From Prolixibacteraceae bacterium (GTDB lineage: Bacteria; Bacteroidota; Bacteroidia; Bacteroidales; Prolixibacteraceae): 19,478 nucleotides of DNA. The notes under the pieces were generated by a model. That model saw only the letters and a program-made list of their open reading frames with translations, was not told the origin of the DNA and ran no database searches. Where the stretch lies: positions 1 to 19,478 of the forward strand of contig JAGODU010000072.1 of the NCBI GenBank assembly GCA_017998095.1, in the 5' to 3' direction. A program made the translations under genes and the position numbers. Of this stretch, positions 13,622 to 19,478 are shown piece by piece. The first letter of the stretch is position 1, and each line of letters begins with the position of its first letter.

Positions 13622-15031
13622 ATGAAGAATAACAAACTTTACATTTTAGCTCTGACTTTCGTAGCAACCCTGGGGGGATTGCTTTTTGGTTATGACACTG
13701 CTGTAATTTCCGGCACGGTAAGTTCTCTGGACAAGTTCTTTATTGCACCTCTTGGATTGAGTGAAACACTTGCTAATTCAAAATTAGGGTTCCTCGTTTC
13801 AAGTGCACTTATTGGTTGCATTATCGGGGGTATGATTGGAGGACTTGTAAGCTTAAAACTCGGTAGAAGAAACGGTCTTATTTTAGCTGCTGTTTGTTTC
13901 TGGATTTCAGCTTTAGGATCAGCATTTCCTGAAATGTTTTTTAAATCTTTCGGACAAGGTGACTACACTTTCTTCTGGCATTTTGTATTTTACCGTTTGC
14001 TTGGGGGTATAGGGGTAGGTCTTGCATCGATGCTTTCTCCAATGTACATTGCAGAAATTGCGCCTGCTGAAAACAGGGGTAAGCTGGTATCGCTTAACCA
14101 GTTTGCAATCATCTTTGGTATGCTTGTAGTTTATTTTGTGAATTACTTCATTGCCCGTCAGGGAGATGAAACATGGCTCAACAGCATAGGCTGGAGATGG
14201 ATGTTTGCTTCTGAATTGATTCCTTGTACATTGTTCCTTATCTTCTTGTTTTTCGTTCCTGAAACTCCGCGTTATATGGTTTTAAAAGGAAATGAAGTCA
14301 AGGCACTTGACATACTCGAAAAGGTAAACGGGAAAGCTAAAGCTTCTCAGGTTCTGGAAGACATAAAGGGAACCATTGTTAGTCATTCAGGGAAAATATT
14401 TTCTTTTGGGGCACTGGTAGTAGTCATTGGTATTTTACTTTCTGTATTCCAACAGTTTGTAGGTATCAACGTAGTTCTTTACTATGCTCCTGAGATATTC
14501 AAGAACATGGGTTCAGGAACAGATACTGCATTGCTTCAGACAATCATCGTTGGTATTATCAACCTGTCATTTACTGTTATAGCAATATTAACAGTTGATA
14601 AGTTTGGTCGTAAACCGCTTATGATTATTGGTGCTGTTGGAATGGGATTCTTCATGTTTGCATTGGGATTTGCATTCTTCTTCCAGAAGGTTGGACTTGG
14701 TGCACTAATATTCATGTTAGGATATGTAGCTTGCTTTGCAGTGAGTTGGGGACCTGTAGTTTGGGTGTTGTTGTCTGAAATATTCCCGAATAAGATTCGT
14801 GGTAAAGTTATGGCTATAGCCGTAGCTGCACAGTGGATATCTAATTTCCTTATATCATGGACATTCCCATTGATGAATAAAAGTACCTTCCTTGTTGATA
14901 AATTCCACAATGGATTTGCATATTGGATTTATGGAGTAATGGCTGTTTTGGCAGCATTGTTTATGTGGAAGTTTGTTCCTGAAACTAAAGGTAAAACCCT
15001 GGAGGAAATGGAGAAACTCTGGAAAAAATAG
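13622..15031 (+). CDS. xylE: XylE-type D-xylose/proton symporter (MFS sugar porter)
   Basis: A 469-residue inner-membrane transporter of the major facilitator sugar porter family with 12 expected membrane segments. Signature motifs: GGLLFGYDTAVISG in helix 1, KLGRRNGL after helix 2, the RLLGGIGVGLASMLSPMYIA stretch with AEIAPAENRG, PETPRYMV at the end of the first half, QQFVGINVVLYYAPEIF in helix 7, DKFGRKPLMI, WGPVVWVLLSEIFPNKIRG in helix 10, and the C-terminal PETKGKTLEEME. E. coli XylE has the same QQxxGIN and WGPVxW sugar-binding motifs. Xylose as substrate is inferred from these and the adjacent xylA and xylB. It is separated from xylA by a terminator, so it may be transcribed separately or by read-through. 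Confidence 0.9.
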   Translation: MKNNKLYILALTFVATLGGLLFGYDTAVISGTVSSLDKFFIAPLGLSETLANSKLGFLVSSALIGCIIGGMIGGLVSLKLGRRNGLILAAVCFWISALGSAFPEMFFKSFGQGDYTFFWHFVFYRLLGGIGVGLASMLSPMYIAEIAPAENRGKLVSLNQFAIIFGMLVVYFVNYFIARQGDETWLNSIGWRWMFASELIPCTLFLIFLFFVPETPRYMVLKGNEVKALDILEKVNGKAKASQVLEDIKGTIVSHSGKIFSFGALVVVIGILLSVFQQFVGINVVLYYAPEIFKNMGSGTDTALLQTIIVGIINLSFTVIAILTVDKFGRKPLMIIGAVGMGFFMFALGFAFFFQKVGLGALIFMLGYVACFAVSWGPVVWVLLSEIFPNKIRGKVMAIAVAAQWISNFLISWTFPLMNKSTFLVDKFHNGFAYWIYGVMAVLAALFMWKFVPETKGKTLEEMEKLWKK

Positions 15032-15068
15032 AATTTAGGATAATTTTCTATTAAAGAATTCAGATACA

Positions 15069-15107
15069 AAACAGCGCTGTAAGTAAATAATACTTGCAGC
15101 GCTGTTT
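15069..15107. terminator. Terminator hairpin after xylE
   Basis: The arms AAACAGCGCTGTAAGT (15069-15084) and ACTTGCAGCGCTGTTT (15092-15107) form a 16-bp stem with one G-U pair and a 7-base loop. The right arm ends TTT but no long T-tract follows. It separates the xyl genes from the next unit. Confidence 0.7.
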
Positions 15108-15123
15108 AATATATAGAAATTAT

Positions 15124-15131
15124 TATATTTG
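15124..15131 (+). promoter_or_regulatory. -7 box ahead of the lipoprotein gene
   Basis: TATATTTG is a perfect -7 element; a clear TTTG at 19-21 bases upstream is missing, since that position falls in the terminator arm. It puts transcription start near 15138, which excludes the ATG at 15136 and favours the ATG at 15160 as the protein start. Confidence 0.45.
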
Positions 15132-15159
15132 GGTGATGAATAACATAATAAACCCTGAC

Positions 15160-15750
15160 ATGAAACATTTAAAAATCTTAATTCCTCTTTTTTTAATACT
15201 GTTACAGTCTTGTGAAAAACACGATAATTTTGATGCTCCCATTTTGGACGGTAAATATTTTCACATATTTGCCGAATCAGTAGACCAGATAGCATTGGAT
15301 AATCCTGCAGTTTCTGCACGTGGGTGGTTTTATAATACGAAATTGAGATGCTATTCTTATATGAACGATATTGTTGATACTGTTGATGATAGAAGGCTTT
15401 ATTTATTACATCAACATGATGGGAAGAGAATTTATCAGAGTTATGTAGATTCAATTACTTTCACAACTTATAATAAAAGAAGCAGGATTATATGGGATAT
15501 TGATGAAATTGGTTTAATCCATGGATGTGAAAAATATGATAGAGATAATAATCTAATATCTTCAGAGAAATATGTAAATGACTTCAATGAATTAGCTTAT
15601 AAGAGTTTTGATAGTTTAGGATATTATGGAGGATATATAAACAGAATTGTTGAAAAACAAAAGTTTGATGCTAATGGCAAGCTTATCAGAACGATAAAAT
15701 ACACTTATAATGACAACAACTCCTATGAAATTGAAATCATAGAAAATTAA
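15160..15750 (+). CDS. Lipoprotein of unknown function
   Basis: The product has 196 residues. The N-terminus MKHLKILIPLFLILLQSCEK is a lipoprotein signal peptide with lipobox LQSC, lipidation expected at C18, followed by acidic EKHDNFD. The mature part is hydrophilic and rich in Tyr, Asp and Asn; the last third has strands such as DANGKLIRTIKYTYNDNNSY, similar in character to YD-repeat or DUF4595-like sheets of Bacteroidota lipoproteins, but no family is certain. The start follows from the promoter at 15124-15131 and the signal peptide. It ends 37 bases before meaB on the same strand. It probably sits in the periplasm or on the outer membrane. Confidence 0.65.
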   Translation: MKHLKILIPLFLILLQSCEKHDNFDAPILDGKYFHIFAESVDQIALDNPAVSARGWFYNTKLRCYSYMNDIVDTVDDRRLYLLHQHDGKRIYQSYVDSITFTTYNKRSRIIWDIDEIGLIHGCEKYDRDNNLISSEKYVNDFNELAYKSFDSLGYYGGYINRIVEKQKFDANGKLIRTIKYTYNDNNSYEIEIIEN

Positions 15751-15787
15751 ATTCCAAAAGTAGTATATTCGCGTAAATCTTTATACT

Positions 15788-16900
15788 ATGCCGGAATTTG
15801 ATAATCATCATATAGAAAACGACCCTGATTATAAAGGATTGAAAGTTAATGCAGGTATTCCGCAGCCTCCTTCTGTAAACCCCAATGCGACACATAAAAA
15901 CATCCGGCATAAGAGAAAAGAATTAACTGTTGATGATTATGTAGATGGAATTTTAAAAGGAAACAGGGTAATTTTAAGCAGGGCAGTGACTCTTGTTGAA
16001 AGCTTAAAGCAAGAACATTCAGAACTGGCACAGCAAATAATCTTAAAATGTCTTCCTCATTCCGGCAAGTCGGTCCGTATTGGAATAACAGGTGTACCGG
16101 GAGCAGGGAAAAGTACTTTCATTGAAGCCCTTGGGAAACACATAACGGGCAAAGAGGGCAAGCTTGCAGTATTGGCAATCGACCCCAGCAGTGAGCGTTC
16201 AAAGGGAAGTATTCTGGGTGATAAAACCAGGATGGAAGAGCTGGCAAACGACAATAATGCATATATCAGGCCTTCGCCCTCGGCTGGCTCTCTTGGCGGC
16301 GTAGCAAGGAAAACACGGGAGACAGTGATTCTTTGTGAAGCAGCAGGGTTTAACACTATCTTTATTGAGACAGTGGGGGTAGGACAAAGCGAAACAGCCG
16401 TTCATTCAATGGTCGACTTCTTCCTTCTGATACAAATAGCCGGAGCAGGCGATGAGCTTCAGGGGATAAAAAGAGGAATAATGGAAATGGCCGATGGGAT
16501 TGTCATTAATAAGGCAGATGGAAACAACATTGAAAAGGCAGAGCTTGCAAGGTCCCAGTTCAGAAATGCTCTTCATTTGTTTCCGCCTTCACCATCAGGA
16601 TGGGATCCTCAGGTTTTCAAGTGTTCAGCTTATACTAAGGAAGGGGTGCCTGAAGTATGGGATATGATCAATGATTATATTTCTTTTGTAACAGGGAATA
16701 AATATTTTGATGAAAGAAGGATTCAGCAATCAAAATACTGGATGTATGAAACCATAAATGAAAAGCTGAAAAAATCGTTTTATAACAATCCACGAATAAA
16801 AAAAGAGTTAAAAAAGTTTGAAGATGCTGTTTTAAATGAAAAAATGAGTTCTTTTGTAGCAGCAAGAGATTTATTGTCAATGTATTTCGAAAATAAGTAA
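15788..16900 (+). CDS. meaB: Methylmalonyl-CoA mutase-associated GTPase MeaB (ArgK/YgfD family)
   Basis: This 370-residue G3E-family GTPase protects and reloads the B12-dependent methylmalonyl-CoA mutase. Visible motifs: Walker A GITGVPGAGKSTFIEALG (residues about 98-115), VLAIDPSSERSKGSILGDKT, the RPSPSAGSLGGVARKTRET switch segment, FIETVGVGQSE (Walker B and switch), and VINKADGNN for guanine recognition. The C-terminal helices form the dimerisation arm. Length is slightly above the usual 320-350 because of a polar N-terminal extension. The mutase genes are not in the window. Its stop is followed 16 bases later by the TlpA-like gene, so the two are probably co-transcribed. Confidence 0.93.
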   Translation: MPEFDNHHIENDPDYKGLKVNAGIPQPPSVNPNATHKNIRHKRKELTVDDYVDGILKGNRVILSRAVTLVESLKQEHSELAQQIILKCLPHSGKSVRIGITGVPGAGKSTFIEALGKHITGKEGKLAVLAIDPSSERSKGSILGDKTRMEELANDNNAYIRPSPSAGSLGGVARKTRETVILCEAAGFNTIFIETVGVGQSETAVHSMVDFFLLIQIAGAGDELQGIKRGIMEMADGIVINKADGNNIEKAELARSQFRNALHLFPPSPSGWDPQVFKCSAYTKEGVPEVWDMINDYISFVTGNKYFDERRIQQSKYWMYETINEKLKKSFYNNPRIKKELKKFEDAVLNEKMSSFVAARDLLSMYFENK

Positions 16901-16916
16901 GTAATAAAAAAATAAA

Positions 16917-18014
16917 ATGAAGAAAGTTGTTTTAATAATTTTTTCTGTAATCCTTTTATGGTCATGCGGAAATAAAAATGAATTTAAAATTAATGGAGAG
17001 TTAGTCCCCACAAAAGATGGTTCCGTTATACTATACGGGTTTAAAGATGGCCAGCCAATTGCAATTGACAGTTCTGAATTGAAAAACGGTAAGTTTAAAT
17101 TCAAAGGAGAACTTGATATGCCAGAATTAAAACTTATAGGCTTAAAAGGTGGAAACGATTTTATAGCTCAATTTTTTGTTGAGCCGGGTAAAATAGACAT
17201 GACAATTTACCCTGATAGTTTTGAAGCAAATGTAATTACAGGGTCTGAAAGTCAGGATATATTTCAGCAGTATATAAATGAGATGATTACATTCCAAAAG
17301 AAAGAAAATGATTTGCAGCAGCGTTTTATGGCAGCGCAGTCAACAAATGACCCTGATGAAATAAATGCAATACGTTTTGAATACCAGACTATAATTGAAA
17401 ACACAAAGCTTTATTCAAAGAATTTTATCAATAAGTACAGTACTTCAACTGTAGCTCCTTATGTATATCTTATGACATTTATTGGTGAAGCTGATATTGT
17501 AGAGCTTGATTCTATTTTAAAAGTTTTTGAACCTGTAAAAGATTCTGAATTTGTTGTTGCCATCAAAGAAAGAGCAGAAGTAATTAGGCAAACAAGCAAG
17601 GGGGCGATAGCTCCTGATTTTACGCTTACTGATCCCAACGGCAAATCTATATCACTTTCATCTTTTAAAGGTAAAGTGGTATTAGTTGATTTCTGGGCTT
17701 CCTGGTGCCAGCCTTGTATGATTGAACTTCCAAACATTATGAATTTATACAAGACATACAAAGACAAAGGTTTTGAAATTTTCGGAGTATCTCTTGACAG
17801 AGAGAAGGATGCTTGGCTGAATTGCATAAAAGATAAAAAAATGGATTGGGCACAGGTATGGGATATGGAAGGTTCAACTCCGGGTCAGACAGCCAATATG
17901 TATAATGTTACAGGTATTCCTCATACTGTTTTAGTTGGCAGGGATGGTGTTATTATTGATATAAACCTTAGAGGTGAAGAACTTGCAGCTAAACTAGCAG
18001 AGATTTTAAAATAA
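16917..18014 (+). CDS. TlpA-family thiol:disulfide lipoprotein with DUF4369-like N-terminus
   Basis: A 365-residue periplasm-facing thioredoxin-fold protein. Signal peptide with lipobox (VILLWSC, lipidation at C17). Residues about 22-120 form a beta-rich domain like DUF4369 (FKINGELVPTKDGSVILYGF; FFVEPGKIDMTIY), followed by a helical linker and, from about residue 225, the AhpC/TSA-TlpA domain (APDFTLTDPNGKSISLSSFK; VDFWASWCQPCMIELP with redox Cys264 and Cys267; GIPHTVLVGRDG with the cis-Pro). Such proteins reduce or resolve disulfides in exported proteins and are abundant in Bacteroidota. It directly follows meaB and is ended by the terminator at 18037-18069. The target protein is not known. 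Confidence 0.9.
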   Translation: MKKVVLIIFSVILLWSCGNKNEFKINGELVPTKDGSVILYGFKDGQPIAIDSSELKNGKFKFKGELDMPELKLIGLKGGNDFIAQFFVEPGKIDMTIYPDSFEANVITGSESQDIFQQYINEMITFQKKENDLQQRFMAAQSTNDPDEINAIRFEYQTIIENTKLYSKNFINKYSTSTVAPYVYLMTFIGEADIVELDSILKVFEPVKDSEFVVAIKERAEVIRQTSKGAIAPDFTLTDPNGKSISLSSFKGKVVLVDFWASWCQPCMIELPNIMNLYKTYKDKGFEIFGVSLDREKDAWLNCIKDKKMDWAQVWDMEGSTPGQTANMYNVTGIPHTVLVGRDGVIIDINLRGEELAAKLAEILK

Positions 18015-18036
18015 TAGAATAAAAAATTTTAAAAAG

Positions 18037-18069
18037 CGCTGTTGGTTCTTTAACCTTCAGCGTTTTTTT
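18037..18069 (+). terminator. Intrinsic terminator after the TlpA-like gene
   Basis: CGCTG (18037-18041) pairs with CAGCG (18058-18062) and GGTT pairs with AACC, around a CTTT loop with a TT/TT internal mismatch, followed by seven T. The tract ends only a few bases before the next ATG (18076). Confidence 0.7.
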
Positions 18070-18075
18070 GCTTTT

Positions 18076-18663
18076 ATGGAAAAGAAACTTGATAATATGC
18101 CGGCTGAGGAACTGGGACGATTGTTCCCGATAATTCTGAGTGATTATAATGCAGAATGGCCTGTATTATATTCCAAAGAAGAAAGCCATATTGTTCATAT
18201 TCTTAAAGATATCATACATAAGATTCAGCACATTGGGAGTACTTCAGTTCAGGGAATGACAGCCAAGCCAACAATAGATATTCTTCTGGAAGTAAAAGAA
18301 ACAGCAGACACAGAAAAGTTGAAGGAAAAACTTATTAAGGCAGGGTATCGTTATTTAAAAAAACCTGAGAATCCTCCTCCCTACATGATGTTTTTAAAAG
18401 GTTATACAGACAATGGGTTTGAAGGTCAGGCATTTCATCTTCATGTAATGTATCCTGGTGATTGGGATGAGCCTTGGTTTCGGGATTACTTAAGGAACCA
18501 TAAAGAGGTTGCTGAAGAATATGTTCAATTGAAAAAAGAGCTTCAGAAAAAATATGAACATGACAGAGACCGTTATACTGACTGTAAAACAGAGTTTGTT
18601 AAAAAATACACTGAATTGGCAAGGAAAGAGAAAAACTCAGGTATAAACAGCAAGATTTATTAA
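18076..18663 (+). CDS. GrpB-family protein (nucleotidyltransferase fold)
   Basis: The protein has 195 residues, the usual GrpB/UPF0157 length. The family core is present: LSDYNAEWPVLYSKEE at the N-terminus, IQHIGSTSVQGMTAKPTIDI (residues about 53-72) with the GSTS and KPxIDI pattern of the nucleotidyltransferase fold, FHLHVMYPGDWDEPWFRDYL, and a charged C-terminal helix. Function is unproven; some relatives are fused to dephospho-CoA kinase or acetyltransferase domains. The start at 18076 fits the family's distance to EELGRLFPI but leaves almost no leader after the terminator; an internal ATG at 18097 is the alternative. Confidence 0.85.
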   Translation: MEKKLDNMPAEELGRLFPIILSDYNAEWPVLYSKEESHIVHILKDIIHKIQHIGSTSVQGMTAKPTIDILLEVKETADTEKLKEKLIKAGYRYLKKPENPPPYMMFLKGYTDNGFEGQAFHLHVMYPGDWDEPWFRDYLRNHKEVAEEYVQLKKELQKKYEHDRDRYTDCKTEFVKKYTELARKEKNSGINSKIY

Positions 18664-18701
18664 TTTTACCTTGATAACACGAACTTTTAAATTTTTAGAT
18701 C

Positions 18702-19328
18702 ATGAAAAAAATTACAGTATTTCTAATTGCATTGTTTGTTATTTTTCAGGTTTCAGCACAGGAAAAGATAAAGTTGCCTGCACCTGACAAGACAGGAGGA
18801 ATGCCGTTGATGGAAGCCTTATCAAAAAGAACAACAACAAGGTCATTCAGCACAAAAGAAATTTCACAGCAGCAGCTATCAAATGTTATCTGGGCAGCTT
18901 TTGGAATAAACAGACCTGATGGCAAGAGGACAGCCCCTTCAACAAGGAATTTCCAGGGAACAGACATATACGTATTGCTGAAAAGCGGAGCTTATAAGTA
19001 TGAACCAAAGGAACATCAGCTGATACAAGTTTCAAAGAAAGACATTAGGGCAGTCGGGAGTTCACAGGCATTTGTAAAAGATGCACCTGTTCAACTTATT
19101 TTAATATCTGACCTAACCAAATGCGGCAATGGCTCCAATGAAGAGAAAATCAATGTTTCAAATATAGATGCAGGCTATATATCCCAAAACATTTATTTGT
19201 GCTGTGCTTCCGAAGGATTAGCTACAGGAGCAAGGGGCAGTCTCGATAGAAAAGCAATTTCAGAAGAGCTTTCGTTAAAAGAAACACAAAGCATAATGAT
19301 TGCACATTGTGTAGGGTATTCAAAATAA
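18702..19328 (+). CDS. Exported nitroreductase-family (SagB/ThcOx-like) flavoprotein
   Basis: This is a 208-residue protein. MKKITVFLIALFVIFQVSAQ is a cleavable signal peptide (cut expected after A19). The mature part is a nitroreductase fold: MEALSKRTTTRSFSTKEIS with the R-x-S/T-x-R flavin-binding start, LSNVIWAAFGINRPDGKRTAPS, an AGYISQNIYLCCASEGLATG helix, and a closing SIMIAHCVGYS. This version, with GKRTAPSTRNFQ and the AGYISQN helix, is the SagB/ThcOx-like branch. FMN binding is expected; the substrate is unknown. Most nitroreductases are cytoplasmic, so the signal peptide is unusual, although this exported group is frequent in Bacteroidota. It lies 15 bases before the dihydrolipoamide dehydrogenase gene. 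Confidence 0.85.
   Translation: MKKITVFLIALFVIFQVSAQEKIKLPAPDKTGGMPLMEALSKRTTTRSFSTKEISQQQLSNVIWAAFGINRPDGKRTAPSTRNFQGTDIYVLLKSGAYKYEPKEHQLIQVSKKDIRAVGSSQAFVKDAPVQLILISDLTKCGNGSNEEKINVSNIDAGYISQNIYLCCASEGLATGARGSLDRKAISEELSLKETQSIMIAHCVGYSK

Positions 19329-19478
<150 letters not shown>

Noticed and set aside
14536..14910. Minus-strand frame of 124 codons inside xylE
   Set aside because: It is antisense to the transporter's conserved helices 7-11; shadow frame.
15094..15159. Longer start (TTG at 15094 or ATG at 15136) for the lipoprotein
   Set aside because: It would begin inside the terminator arm or right at the promoter's -7 box and would hide the signal peptide that starts at 15160.

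Overview
The window reads as chromosomal DNA of a member of the Bacteroidota, probably an anaerobic, plant-fibre-degrading Bacteroidales-type bacterium. The basis is the promoter style (TTTG, about 20 bases, then TAnnTTTG, with little Shine-Dalgarno signal), a TlpA-type lipoprotein with a DUF4369-like N-terminus, a DUF6266-like protein start, and a GH10 xylanase with binding modules inserted into its catalytic domain. The right half (about 7-19.5 kb) is well-packed metabolic DNA. The left half (1-6.9 kb) is AT-rich, loosely packed accessory DNA.

Left region (1-3.2 kb): a cut-off MNT-type nucleotidyltransferase on the minus strand; a small minus-strand cassette (34-residue membrane peptide plus a short DUF6266-like protein) lying between two diverged direct repeats that each carry three 11-bp iteron-like units; then a graveyard of plus-strand fragments: an IS3-type left end, the C-terminal tail of an Eco57I/PglX-type DNA methyltransferase, and the zinc-finger/HNH end of an endonuclease.

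Middle region (3.2-6.8 kb): small singletons, namely a YdeI/OmdA-like protein, a small HD hydrolase, a truncated RhuM protein, two small membrane proteins and a MazEF toxin-antitoxin pair. Copies of a short hairpin repeat (core GGGATTGCAAATCCC) separate several of these.

Xylan/xylose region (6.8-15 kb): secreted GH10 endo-xylanase, a repeat-filled gap, a GntR-type regulator with a sugar-binding sensor domain, xylulokinase, xylose isomerase, a strong terminator and a XylE-type symporter. Together they form a route from xylan outside the cell to xylulose 5-phosphate inside it: the xylanase cuts the chain, a beta-xylosidase not in this window would release xylose, XylE imports it, XylA isomerises it and XylB phosphorylates it. 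No SusC/SusD pair is present. The xylanase has a textbook promoter built on the dispersed repeat.

Right region (15-19.5 kb): a lipoprotein of unknown function, the MeaB GTPase with a TlpA-like thioredoxin lipoprotein directly behind it, a terminator, a GrpB-family protein, an exported nitroreductase-fold protein and the beginning of dihydrolipoamide dehydrogenase. I see no tRNA, rRNA, CRISPR array or complete mobile element. The features most worth following up are the repeat-flanked cassette at 0.45-1.5 kb and the repeat-derived xylanase promoter; neither can be claimed as a new system from sequence alone.
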